Of a DNA stretch of 64,000 nucleotides, positions 34,452-46,418 are shown in pieces. Source of the DNA: Branchiostoma lanceolatum (Eukaryota; Chordata; Leptocardii; Amphioxiformes; Branchiostomatidae). The stretch spans positions 10,688,207 through 10,752,206 of the forward strand of contig NC_089736.1 of assembly GCF_035083965.1 (NCBI RefSeq), read 5' to 3'. Each line of letters begins with the position of its first letter. Within the stretch, counting starts at the first letter, position 1. The position numbers and the translations under genes were made by a program. The notes below the pieces were generated by a model that was not told the DNA's origin, ran no database searches, and worked only from the letters and a program-made list of their open reading frames with translations.

Positions 34452-37400
34452 ATGTCGGATCACTCGATGTCGACTCCCGGCCAATCACAGCACACCAGCA
34501 GTCTGGACCAATCAGGCGACACCCTGAGTCTGAGCAGCTCCCTGAATGACAGCACGAGTCTGTCCATCTCCATGTCTTCAGACTTGTCCAAATTGTCCAC
34601 TCCAGGTCAGCATTGTTTTTTTGTTCTTTTTTGGGTTGGTTTGTATATTATAGAGAGTATTTTAGCAGTCAAAAGCAGTCATCTTCAACCGAGGTGAAGC
34701 ATGATGCTTTTTCAGGTAGCTAGTACTACTAGTAGTAGTAGTGAAGTGCGGCTTCAAGTACACCCGATCACCCCTACTCTTTAACTTCTAAGTGTGTTGG
34801 GATCTTTTAGCATTTTTACATGCAGAGGTTTGTCACTTGAGGCTTATGCCTGAAACTGCCTCGTATGTGGCTCTATGTCACCATCTGAAATGACAAAGGC
34901 AATCCCTTGTCCAAGCTGGGGCCGACCTTGAAGTTTTTCCTAAAGATTGGCAATGCTCAGGACATGTATGATATAGATATTATATTATATAATGTTTGTT
35001 TTGCTACAGGTAGCACACCTGTAACTCCAGGTACGTCTAAGATGACCCCGCCCCTTCCGAGGTCGACTCCTGTCTCGTCCCAGCTCACGAAGCGGCGCAG
35101 TTCTTCGCGCTCCATCAAACGGAAGAAATTCGACGACGAACTTGTAGAGAGCAGCTTGGTAAAGACCACCAAGGTTCCAGCGCGACCAACAACGTCTACA
35201 TTACCAGCAACACATACTCCACACTCTCATATCATAACAGTGCAGCCAGAGAAGAAGAAAGTCAAGGTAGGGTATGCAGTACCGATGATATCTGCTAGAG
35301 GGCAGCAAAGCTATTTGCCATCTAACCATGTATAATGTTGCAATAGTAGTTGTCTTTTAACTGTTTATATTTGTAGAGAATGGAAAAATAATAAAAAAAC
35401 AATAGATTCAATACAAATACATTAAGCATTTTATGTAAGACTAAGAGCAATACATAGTCTTGGGACTAGAACTAGTAGAAGCCTATTAATGAGAAAAATT
35501 AACATCTTTTTCTGTCAATTGTTAATTTCTTTGACAATAGCTTTCACTAGCAATGTCTTAGCTGCAGTCTTTTTCACAGCAGTTTTGTAAGAAAATTGGT
35601 TTATTTCATCAAACTTAAGAGCAAGTTTTCTTTACTTATTTTACAGGTTTCAAAATCATCACAGAAAAGGGCCAAGAAGCCTAAGGTTAGCATTTCATTC
35701 AGTCTCCATAGATTCTTCCTTTTTGTTTTGTATTGTTTCTGTATCCATGGTGTCAATGTAGGCAATTTATTTACTGCTGAACATTTCATTTGAGAGCATG
35801 CAATACCTGCATCCAATGTTTGCTACTCAATTTGTATTGTTATACAATCTAAGAATTGTTTGCTTGTATTTTTCTGGACAAGTATAAGATATTTTATCTG
35901 TATTTAGATTGCATACAGTCTACAGCTCTATTTTCCTGAAATCTAGTAGTGGTACTGGTAGTAGTTACTGGTTTATTGAGCAAACATAGAACAAATCGGC
36001 CTTGCAGTAAAAAATGAATTGCGACAAATTTTACAATCTTTACCTCATAGTCAAACAATAAAAACTTTGGAATAAATTCTAAGGTACTTAGAATTAGCCT
36101 GAGTGTCATCCTTGTGAAGGTAGAGCCTGGAACTTTAACAAGAGGACACTCAGGCTTACTTAAAATATGTACAAGTCACAATTGTCATCATCGACATCTA
36201 GTATACTTATGTTTTATAGAAATATTTGGTACTGTATTACACCTAACTGGAAATACTGTGGAAAGAAATACTGTGAGATGTTAAATGATGTGAACCAAGT
36301 CTGATTTTTGGTGGTCATTTCTTGCAGCCAATCCCAGTAACTAAAGACTTGGGCAGGTGGAAGCCTCAGGATGATCTGCTTCTCATTAATGCAGTACAAC
36401 AGGTAGGGGAAAACTACAGCTGTGTTATTTTTCGCAATACTTCAGGGGCACATGTAGGGGAAAACTACAGTTAAAACTACAGGGGCACTGCCCATAGTGT
36501 AGTACCTGTATCAGATTTGGGTTAAAAATGTTGTAAAAATTCTACAAAATTGCAAAGATTACGACTACGTAAATGCAATCACTGGAAGTCGTCAATGGAT
36601 CTTAGTGATATTTGACATGTTGTTAGAATCTAAGATGTTACCGGTAGCAAAACAAAGTACAAATGCTGTGTAGAAACTGTGCATTTATGATCAGTGTGAA
36701 TAATATGAATGCTTTATCAAATTTGTTTTGCATGTTTTACTGGCATCATTGTTAAGAGTCTTTATTGAACACCTAGTGCTTGTGTATCATACCATCAGAT
36801 AGGATTTTGTAGACTAATGATATGTCATTATGTTTTTGTTGATGTTGTTTCAGACGTGTGACCTGAAGTCAGTTCACCTGGGAGTCAAGTTCTCCTGTAA
36901 CTTTACTCAGAAGGAGGTAGAGGAGAGGTGGTACGCACTGCTGTATGACCCAACCATATCCAAGTAAGTCATGTATATGTATATGTAATAACAGGACTCC
37001 TGCAGCATCTGTTACATGATATTGATACAGAGTCTGAATTTTTTATCATGCAATGTTTCTAGTTAAAAAAAATTTTTTCTGCTATGTAAGGATTGCAAGT
37101 GGGTACTTTGAGCCCTGCTTAAGGTTATCAATTGCAACTTGATGTTATTTCTATTCTCTTAACATTCACCTTTATTGTTTATACCAAAGGTTTGAATAGT
37201 TTACATGTATCTTAGCAATACAGGGTAGTGTTATTAGAAACCACATACAGCTTTGTAAATGCAATTGTCATTAGCTTTAGTTTTCAATAATGTTCAACAC
37301 TTTCTTGTTGTTTTGCTTGTAACAGATCAGGCAGTATTTGAATATAAAAGCCAAGAAGTTGCTAAATTTATTCATTGTACATCATTGAATAGTAGATACA

Positions 37401-40378
37401 GCTGATAATAGTGATATTTTTGTTGTTGTTAGACTTGCAGTACAAGCCATGAGAAATCTCCATCCAGACGTGGTAGCAGCCATCAATGCCAAGGCACTCT
37501 ACAGTAAAGAAGAGGAGAGTCTACTGGCAAAAGTTACCTCAGTAAGTGATGTTTTCTACTGCTTCATCATTTCATGTTCACTTAACAATGCACCTGTATG
37601 TATGGGTAGAGGTTAGTTGCACAAAGTAAGGGCTTCTCTGTTTTTTTTACGGGTGGTCAGCAAAACACAAAGATGCAAGTTGTCTTCTACCGATGGGGAA
37701 TTAAAGCCGGCAGTGTATGAGGGAACTTTAGGGCCTCTGTACGTAAAAGAGCCCAACACACTTATTGAGAAGAGTAGGGATAACCCGGTAAGCTTTGGCC
37801 AAAAATACTTGAGCTAACGAAAAAGCATCATGGTTCATCCACCGTCAGAGGTTCGACTGCTTTACCTTTACCCATGCATTGAATAGGTCTTCACCACCCC
37901 CACCCACTTTGTGTATCTTGTATTATGATAATGTAAAGACTGTCATGTTTTGTTTTTCCCCACAGACCAGCCAGCCCACAGTTGACATATTTGCGGACCT
38001 CCTACAGAAACACCCTGACATGTTTCACCTGAGCAGAACTCCCAAGGTGCTTCACACACACTGGCTCCAGATGAAACAGTACCACTTATTGGCTGATCAA
38101 ACAGGTAACAGACCAATCAGAGAGCCTGTTTCTATTGAGTTTGTGTTTTAGAACAATTCCAAAATGATCTTTGCTCAAACATTGTTTACATCATTTCTGG
38201 CTGTTTATGGACTTTCTGGTTCTTTTTGCTTACATATTTCGTCCTTCCCTTGTTCTCTATACATGTACCTTCAATTCTTCCTTCTATCCATCTTAATGTA
38301 CTATAGCTAGCCCCTAATCACCCACCCACCCACATCAGTCAACCTATGACTGGTATATTGCACAAAGTTAGAGAAAATTTCCATTTGTATTTTGAATTTT
38401 GTTCTTACAGTTCAGCCCCTTCCTCGTGGAGACCACATCCTCAACTTCTCTGATGCTGAAGACATGATCAACGACGAGGAGCTCAAGGAAACAAAAGACG
38501 AAGTTCTGGAACACGGTAGGAACAATTTTCTTTTTGTATGTACATGTAACTTAACCATCTCCCTGCTGCCTAACTCTGTAACCAATAGAGAATGGGTACC
38601 AAACGGCTACTTCAGTGTGCTAAAGGTTAATCGTTCTGCAGTCTCCTACATGCATTTTGTACCTGTTATGCCAGAGTCACATTTCCCAACCAGGGACAAG
38701 CTATTTGACCATAGCGTAAATGTGTGTTTGTGTAGACACAGACTTGAAAAAGAAATTTTCAAACTTAATCATAGCCTGCCTGTACTAGTCAATTTTTTGG
38801 CAACACGCCTGGGGCAAAGCCCTTTTTTGCTTCCTTGAATTGACCATATTTGATGTTGTTCCACAGAGTTGGCGATTTCTGACAGGAGACAGAAGAGAGA
38901 GATTAGGTTCTTAGAACAGGAGATCCCCAAATGGCAGGTGTTAGTAGATGCTGTCACAGGTGAGGTAACATAGATATCAGTGGTACTGCTTAGTGTAACT
39001 TATATATCTGTTTATTTCATTTTTCAATCATAAAATGCAGGTGTAATGCACACATATTGTGCATTACTTTGTCTGAGATGTGCTTTATGCATGGATCGTA
39101 TGATGCATGGTTTGTTCGAAAAAGCTTAGACTACGGATAATTTTAGTCATTATAAACTACTGTTGTACATGTACATGGATATAATGGTAGGTAACATTGT
39201 CATTTTGTGCTCTTATAGGCATCAGCCCACCAGACTTCGACAACCAGACGTTGGCTGTGCTTAGAGGGAGATTAGTACGGTATCTTATGAGATCACGAGA
39301 GGTTAGTATCATATACCAGACAATTTTGAAATATCACAGTGTATATGTGGCCCGCTTGATTCCCTTAACACCAAAATTACCAATGAAAGTAGCTGATATA
39401 AGATCCAACAAATTTCATTACATGTATGGCTTGGTTGAAATAATTTCTGTCTTTCTTTGTACCATTTCTACAAACTCTTGCAAACAAATGGTACTGTTTT
39501 CCCTACCACTTTTCTTAAGCCTACAATATATACCTGGTTATGTTACATGGATGATGCTCAGAGCAAGCAATAGCCTACAAATATAAAACAAAGTTCCTTG
39601 TATCTAATACTATATGTCCATTGTACCAGATTACACTAGGAAGATCTACAAAAGACAACACCATAGACGTTGATCTGTCACTCGAGGGTCCAGCCTGGAA
39701 GATCTCCAGAAGACAAGGTGTCATCAAACTGAAGAACAACGGTGACTTCTTCATTATGAACGAGGGGAAACGGCCAATCTATATCGACGGGAAACCTGTC
39801 CTTAACGGGCAGAAATGGAAACTCAACAATAACTCTGTAGTAGAGGTACATTTTCTTTTGTTGTAGAGTCTGCTTTCAAGGTGCCGAATCGGCAAATTCT
39901 TCACATGGTGTGACTTAGGTGTGACTCAGGGTTCCAATTATTTTTAGATTCTAAGTTCCTATTATTTTATGCCTTGCCAATATTTAACCAAAGTCTGATC
40001 ATTTTTTCATGTTTACTTATTCTTTAGTTTCTAGCATTAAGGTGGACTAAAGGAGTTATCAGTAATCAACATACATGTAGATGGCAGAAAAAGACTCACT
40101 ATAAGAATAAGATAGCACATGTATAATTTACAGCAGTTGAGTAGTGATTTGAAGGTATACAATTTGTCACATGCATTTGTCCAGCCATCGATAAAGGTCT
40201 AGCATGATTCCACAAAGACTCATGGATATACGAACTTTGTGACCCTTGTTTTGGTCTTTCCTGTGAATGTTGTTTTGTTTGTTTGTTCTTTCAGATTTCC
40301 TGCTTGCGGTTCATCTTCTTGATAAACCAAGACTTGATCAACGTGATCCGAGCAGAGGCTGCTAAAATGGCTCAGTGA
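34452..40378 (+). CDS. MCRS1: Microspherule protein 1 (MCRS1), 487 aa
   Basis: Coding exons: 34452-34605, 35010-35266, 35647-35685, 36328-36402, 36854-36963, 37433-37541, 37966-38104, 38411-38515, 38867-38959, 39219-39301, 39630-39845, 40295-40378; phases agree throughout. The Ser/Thr-rich N-terminus is followed by the basic KRRSSSRSIKRKKFDDELVE, nearly identical to vertebrate MCRS1. Then come the MCRS_N block (TKDLGRWKPQDDLLLINAV, HLGVKFSCNFTQKEVEERWY), a short coiled coil (RRQKREIRFLEQEIPKWQVL), DNQTLAVLRGRLVRYLMRSR, and a C-terminal FHA domain with ITLGRSTKDN, SRRQGVIKL and NEGKRPIYIDGKP. The family acts in the nucleus in INO80 and NSL chromatin complexes and in spindle assembly. The first ATG after a CCCTAG acceptor is used. 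The length is close to the human protein. Nothing is broken. Confidence 0.98.
34700..34925 (-). mobile_element. SINE-like repeat, copy 1
   Basis: Shares with 43870-44140: GCATGATGCTTTT, TCACCCCTAC, AAGTGTGTTGGG.TCTTT, TGCAGAGGTTT, GAGGCTTATGCCTGAAAC-like and CAACCCCAACC-like ends. A few hundred bp, no coding capacity; lies in an MCRS1 intron. Confidence 0.55.
37600..37870 (+). mobile_element. Diverged SINE-like fragment
   Basis: GAGCCCAACACACTTATTGA and a following GGTTCGACTGC resemble parts of the SINE at 19300 (AGAGCCCTCCACACTTATTG). Very diverged; lies in an MCRS1 intron. Confidence 0.35.
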
Positions 40379-40724
40379 CATAACATAACAGAAGTGTCCT
40401 GTTGTGTATAGTTATAAACAGTCTTTTCTTGCGATTGTACATAGTAGAATATAACCCCTCTTGTGAAATGCTATTTTAGTATTGATATCTACAACTAAAT
40501 ATGAATGAAAAAAGACAGTGAAAACAGTATTCATGACTGTAGTCCAAGAAAATTTAAGGAAACTTAAAAACTTCATGTAAATACATGTAGTATCAAATTG
40601 TGTCAGTCGGTAGAGCCCTGTATGTATGGTGTACATAATGTATATTGTTCTGAGTATTGTTTGAGTTTGTATTCTGTTGTTAAGGATCTTTATTTGCTTT
40701 ACTAAAACATTTTGTTTTCAAGAA

Positions 40725-40730
40725 AATAAA
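40725..40730 (+). terminator. MCRS1: Poly(A) signal of MCRS1
   Basis: AATAAA 347 bp after the stop, followed by a T/G-rich stretch. The minus-strand JmjC gene's signal lies about 330 bp on, so the two genes end tail to tail. Confidence 0.7.
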
Positions 40731-41054
40731 GCAGATGTTTAATCTTTGACCACCTCAAATTTAGTGCTTCTTTATTTATTTCAACTAAACCAAATTTTTG
40801 AAGTGTTGTGAGATAAATTCCTTACAATATTCAATATGCAGAGCTTCCAAGTTGTAAAAAGGGGTTTGAATAATGGACTCTGGACTGTAGTATGACAGAA
40901 CCACACTATAGCAGCACTTAAGACAGTAGTCGATATATATACGTATTATAGTAACATTTTCTCTTTGTTCATCTTAACAGAACTATACACACTAGCCAAA
41001 TCACAGACATATTCTGTTCATTAAATTTCACAATAGTTTTCTACAAAATGCACT

Positions 41055-41060
41055 TTTATT
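41055..41060 (-). terminator. Poly(A) signal of the JmjC gene
   Basis: TTTATT on the plus strand (AATAAA on the minus strand), 242 bp after the stop at 41302. Confidence 0.55.
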
Positions 41061-41301
41061 ATGCTTATACATACAAGTGATATCAACATTTAATACAATA
41101 TGAAAATAGTGGAGTATACTACATATATTAAGTCCTACAAGGGAGCTTTTTTTTTTATATTCCATTCACCAAACTGGAGATAGAAGCAGTGTTAACGTTA
41201 GATATAATATTATGGAACAGTAGTGAACAAGCTACCCTTTTTCACAAGGTGACACCATAATTTTAAAAAACGCAATGGTTTGCACATGTCCATTAGCCCG
41301 G

Positions 41302-44300
41302 TTATGTACAAGTATTGGCACATGTAAATGTGTGGACTCCAGTTGCAGTGTTGTTGTAGGCCTCACATCGTCCAAACGTCATAACTGCTTCTAAATACTT
41401 GTTGGGCAACAGCCGTTCTATGGTCTCGACCTAGAAACAACATAGAACTGGGTTTGTTTCTGTGGATTTTAACCATTTCGCAGTGTTTTTAAGTACGCGG
41501 AATCTCCCGTGACCTATTGCCCAGAAGTTATCACAACACGCGTCTTTCATTGTCTTTCTACGGTTGTTTCAACCACAAACTCTTGATTTTTACCTTGTGG
41601 CAAAATTTTAGTGCAGCAAAATTAAATGAATTCATTGTACGTACTTATAAATCACAAGAAGGCAAGCACAGCTCTAGGTGATTTAGTCTCATTAGCTACA
41701 GCTCCTACACAAATAAGATACTAGTATAAAGGTCAAGTTTTCACCACAGTCTGATAAAGAATGGTACTGCAGTTTTTATTTAAGAAAATTTTTTTTCAGA
41801 ATGTTTTCTAAGTTTTTGTGTGTGGAACAGAATGCACTCTTTTGTCTTGAACAATGAAGACGATTCTATGATATTCCTTAATCTTTATACAAGCCCTGCA
41901 CAACTTGTCACACATGAAAAATGACTGACCTGTAGATCGTTCACCTCTTCCACAGTGAGCCAACCATCATGGTTAGTATCCAGCCCTCTAAACACACGGT
42001 CTGTGATGACAACTTCATCATATATAACCTGTGCCTGAACCATGTCTTTAGGCAGCTTGCCGCCATATTCCTCGAGATACGTTCTGATCACATACCTGGA
42101 TAAGATATGATGATTCAACCCATTATTAAACGTCCTTTTTTAGCGACACCTCAAGGGCAGAGGCTCTTTTTTTAAATTATTTTGGAACCCAATGGCTCAT
42201 AGGATTTAGCCATGGCAGCGAGCGTAGGGGCCCCAGTAGTAATCGTATGGCATCCAGGCTATATAGGTTTAATCGAAATCATAGAATGTTTATATGTATA
42301 TGCAAAAGTACACCATTTGTATCTAACAGATACAATTGTCAGCAAAGAAAACATCCCTTTCTCGCAAGATGATATAAAAACAATTGACAGGTTGTTCATA
42401 AGATGGTAATCTTGTAATAATTGTATTACAGAAATATTATCCGAAATTATTAACAGAAATATGATGATGGTGATCTTGTAAGTAATTCAAAGAAATGTTC
42501 AACTGTTAAGAACTTCCTCACCCTACCTTATCTGTTCTCCTGGCCTTAACTCCAATGCACTGAGCTGTATAGGTGTCTGATGGTCTCGTGCAGTGCAATC
42601 GGAGTAGTCAAAGGAATATAAGGGTGTCCACCAGACGTTCACGGCGAGATTCCTACCGTAGGACTGTACGTAGTGTAGCCAACCATGCGGCAGGTAGAGA
42701 CAGTCCCCCTTCTCGATCCGTGCTGACCACCACGGGATAGTACGCATGCTCGGGTACCTGTACATATCCACTCTTATATACAAGAAGGGAGAAAAGAGGT
42801 TAAAGTTCACGACCTTCCCATACCATGTAGTGTATAGGGCGGTGCCATCTCCGTTTTACAGCCCTTGGGCCACACAGCTATGCAACCACTACAGTATTTG
42901 GCTTTCAATAGATACAGTTGTTGATTTTTTTGCTCAACCTGTTTTCCCCTATACATACATGTACTTTTATATTGTACAACTTAAGAATGGTCCTTTTTTT
43001 GGCAACACCTCAGGGGCAGATGCATTCAGATACTACATGTATACTCAAGTTAAAAGTATTCAAAACCTATTTCATCTGTTGCCCAGCAAATACAATATGT
43101 GGACCCAAAACCCCCCATACAGCCCCCATACTCCCACAGAACATTAAACAACAAATGGTAACACGATTACCTCATAGAACCATGGAATATAACTTGTTAG
43201 TCACATCACCAAGCTAAGAGTGCAGTGACACTACAGTACTAATATTTAGGATTATTTCAACTGCAAACTTAATACACTGCAACAACCTTCCCCTCCTACT
43301 CCCCACCAAAGTAAAGGATTTTACGGTACATATTAAGGAAGTCTTCTTACCTCTCTACATCGACTGCAAGGTCCTCCGTACCATCCGCGTGGTGATGTAG
43401 CGTGTACCTTCCCACCTCCCTGTCGACGAGGAACCAATCTTTCCTCCCGCTGTACATACAGAGGATATTCTCCATGTTGTCCATGTGGAAGGTGGACTTC
43501 GTCCCACCGCTGGACATCCACAGTCTGAAGTCGTGAAGATTCCGGGTGAAACCACCACAGGAGAGGCACGGGGGGAGGTACACTTCCTCCATCATGGTCT
43601 GAGAGTACAAAGGTCAAGGTAAAGAAGGGTAGTGCCATAGCCTTTTTGAAGTCTGTAGGGGCAGTGGGTTGTTATCCACTGTGTATTGTAAGGTGGAGCC
43701 CATCCCTCTCCTTCCACCGCCTTTTACCTCTCCAACCGAAGTCAGGTACGCATTTTTACATGTGAGGAAAGTCATTCCCTAGGGCACAACATCAGTGGCA
43801 TTGGAACCCAGGACCTCTGGTGGCCAAAAAACCCAAACCGTTACACCAGCATGACGCCAAGGTTAAGCATCGACAGATGAAGCATGATGCTTTTCATCAA
43901 TTTTCAAGTAGCTCGTGGTAGTGCATTGTGATTTTGCTACAGTTGGTATTTTCAGCCAACTGCACTGGGTCACCCCTACCCTTCTTGATAAGTGTGTTGG
44001 GTTCTTTAAATGCAAAGGTTTTATGCCTGAGGCTAACACCCGAAGCTCCCACATACATGGGCCGCCGCCTTCATGTCCCCATCCAAAGGACAACTGCAAC
44101 CCCAACCAGTCATGCTGAGACGGTCTCGAACCCTCACCCTCTTCATCCCCGAATGTTGAAGGTAAAAATGCTTGAAAGAAAACAAAACTAGCAAGCACAA
44201 CCCAACTTGCTGTTACAAAATAAAACAACAATTCCAAAATTCATTTGTATACTACATTTCAATGCTGTCGAAGTTGGGAGTATGTGTCAGCCAATCGTAC

Positions 44301-45472
44301 TTGCTTAAAAAAAACTTGAAAACAAACTCATTCTCACCTTTGGCAGTCGATCGAGCATGTACATCTCTGATTGGTTGTACTGCTGCAAGAACGCATCCAT
44401 ACGCATCGGATTTCTTTCACTCTCCGCTGACTCCTTTTTGGAGTAGTCAACTTCTGCCTGCGCATGCGGTTAAAGCAAATAAACAATGCATGTTCAAATG
44501 TCTGATGTTTGGGGACACGTTATACTTAACTACAGACTTTCATTCTTTGCATCTTTTATCTAATGGTTTTCTAAGGCAAACTTCTTCCTAGCAAACTTAG
44601 GAAATGTTAAAATAAGTAAAGTTGAAACCGACCACTCCATCCGCGTGCCGATCCCTGAGGTACCGATCCGTCCATCGATAGTAGGCGGGGGACAGTCGCG
44701 CGGCCCCCGACAACACCACTGGTCTGGCCGGTAGAACGTAGTTGTGGTAGAAGTCTTCCGGAGACGGTATGGTGTCCAACGATTCAATCTTTAATTGTTG
44801 GGAGAAAGTTATAAAAACTTGAGTTGATCTGTTAAGTCTACGTGTATCAGTCTGTAGACGTATTCACAATCACATTCAAGTTGTGTTATCTCAAACAGAC
44901 TAGAAATACAAAGGGTGGTAAAATTTGACCTTTAATAGCGGCCTTTGACCCATTTTCAAAGCATAGACATTGATTTCAACTAGTAATACATCAATAAGTC
45001 TCTTCCAGACCCCGGCCTTTCTTGCTGAAGTTAATCTGCCATAGAGCCTCTGCCATAGAGCCACTCACGGTTGTTAGGAAGAGACTAACGACGTCGACAA
45101 ACAGCACAATGAACAAAACTTCGAACAATCTAAAACACCTTTCGTTCAGATATATACATTTTGTAATTGAAGAACAATGCTTGTGGTATAGGGATCAGAA
45201 CTTGGGTGATTTTTATATCATAATGCTAGGGATACATGTAACATGTTACCTAAGGGAACATATAGGCATCTTAATGTTACACAGACTATGTGGAGGCACT
45301 ATATAGCACATCTCAGTTAAGGCATCCAGTATCAAACTAAATACCGCCTTACCTGGCCCAATGGAGGTTGGTGGTGTCCAAGCGGCTGTAAGTGTCCGGG
45401 TGGGCTCTTCGTGAAGCATGGGACAATTGACGATACCGAGAGTACAACAGCAACAGTAGCTACGTACAACAT
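41302..45472 (-). CDS. Secretory-pathway JmjC (Fe(II)/2OG) hydroxylase with EF-hand, 389 aa
   Basis: Seven exons, 5' to 3' on the minus strand: 45472-45353, 44788-44633, 44457-44338, 43598-43351, 42757-42527, 42095-41930, 41430-41302; the phases close. The donor at 44633 (GTCGGT) is weak, so that border is the least sure. The start MLYVATVAVVLSVSSIVPC is a signal peptide. Residues about 41-290 form a cupin_8/JmjC fold: FYHNYVLPARPVVLSG, then the iron-binding pair H170-x-D172 in STFHMDNMENILCMYSGRKD, and the distal H243 in YLPHGWLHYVQSYGRNLAVN. Residues about 320-335 form a canonical EF-hand loop (DTNHDGWLTVEE). The C-terminus has three Cys (FGRCEAY, TFTCANTC). JmjC proteins of this class hydroxylate protein residues. 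With a signal peptide and EF-hand, an ER-lumen calcium-responsive hydroxylase is inferred; the substrate is unknown. All three iron ligands are present. Confidence 0.9.
43660..43865 (-). mobile_element. tRNA-headed SINE, minus strand
   Basis: Minus strand: GCGTCATGCTGGTGTAACGG (A-box-like), GGTCCTGGGTTCCAATGCC (B-box-like), then TTCCTCACATG and GCGTACCTGACTTCGGTTGG, matching the head of the SINEs at 57525 and 60752. The tail differs. Lies in a JmjC-gene intron. Confidence 0.6.
43870..44140 (-). mobile_element. SINE-like repeat, copy 2
   Basis: Second member of the family at 34700-34925; the minus strand ends in a GGTTCGAGACCGTCTCAGCA-type B box near 44120. It adjoins the SINE at 43660-43865, so two elements sit side by side in one intron. 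Confidence 0.55.
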
Positions 45473-45891
45473 GTCTGGGGTGTGTTGACATGTAGAGCCG
45501 GCTTAGGAGGAAGTCGTAGACGCAGATTGCACCCGGAAGTTATGTTCGCTAGAAAAGATTCAAAAGAAAATTGCTGAAGAAAGCCAACTTGGAACTTAAA
45601 ACCTTTGTTGTTCCTCAATGTATACAGATTAAAATTACTGTACAGTTTGCTGATATCAAATACGTTCGCCACATTTACCTGAAAGAAAGTAAAAACATAT
45701 AAAAGTCCGACCCTTGGTAGCCTAATATATAACTGATCAACAGGTTGTTCTGGTAGTGGTGCATCACAGAGGCGCCCTCAAACGACACATCCATGAACTG
45801 CATCTGGTACAATACTGTATCTTGATGCGATGGCATACCACTGACACTGTTTTCTCTACATAAAAACTACGTGTACCTCTGCATGCTCTGG

Positions 45892-46052
45892 CTAAGGGCC
45901 AATTCTATGGTACTCGGTGATTGTTTTGCTGACAGGATTTCGCGTGTAATCGGCGGGAAGTTCTCTGGTTGTTTGGCCCGTCTTTTGTACCAGGTTGGAA
46001 CAGTGCCAGATTTCTGACGGAGGCTCTTGGCAAGTTTGGCTGCGTGATAAAG
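45892..46052 (-). other. Candidate unassigned coding exon
   Basis: The minus-strand frame AKLAKSLRQKSGTVPTWYKR, continuing RAKQPENFPPITREILSAKQ, lies between a TTTATCACGCAG acceptor and a GCAGAG|GTACAC donor. The composition is protein-like, and the start weakly recalls ribosomal protein L39. A second frame of the same DNA is also open for about 48 codons, so this could be chance. It lies upstream of the JmjC gene on the same strand; no partner exon was found. Confidence 0.3.
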
Positions 46053-46214
46053 GGTTAAAGAGCACAACACACAATAGTCTAGATCTTTGTTTTCAGACCT
46101 TGCAATACAAATGCTATAAAACTGCTACTTGCTTTAGAGAGGGATATTTTGCACATCTTCCGTCATAATTCTCCGTAAAATCACGCACTACTGGGTAAAA
46201 ACTTTGTTTACTAC

Positions 46215-46226
46215 TGCGCCTGCGCA
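46215..46226. promoter_or_regulatory. NRF1-like site between divergent genes
   Basis: TGCGCCTGCGCA differs by one base from the NRF1 palindrome. It sits in the only CG-rich stretch between the minus-strand JmjC gene (start 45472) and the plus-strand receptor gene (start 46419). It could serve either gene. Confidence 0.35.
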
Positions 46227-46418
46227 CTACGCACTACGTGGGCGTTCCGGTCCGCTTACTGTTCCGTCCTTGAAACCATGTGACGTGACGAGGAAGTTTC
46301 GGTCACAAATCAAAGCATATCACACAGCTGTCGGACAGAAATCGTCTTCTTGCGTTGTGCTTGTGTCGAGGGTGTATTTTTCATTGCCTTGGTTGGTCCC
46401 GCTATATACGTGCTCAAA

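Noticed and set aside
42130-43025. Short repeated words (GGCAACACCTCAGGGGCAGA-like) at about 42140, 42998 and 38800
   Set aside because: Too short and diverged to define an element without a genome search.
44450-44470. NRF1-like TGCGCATGCGG
   Set aside because: It overlaps the splice acceptor of a JmjC-gene exon well inside the gene, so a promoter role is unlikely.
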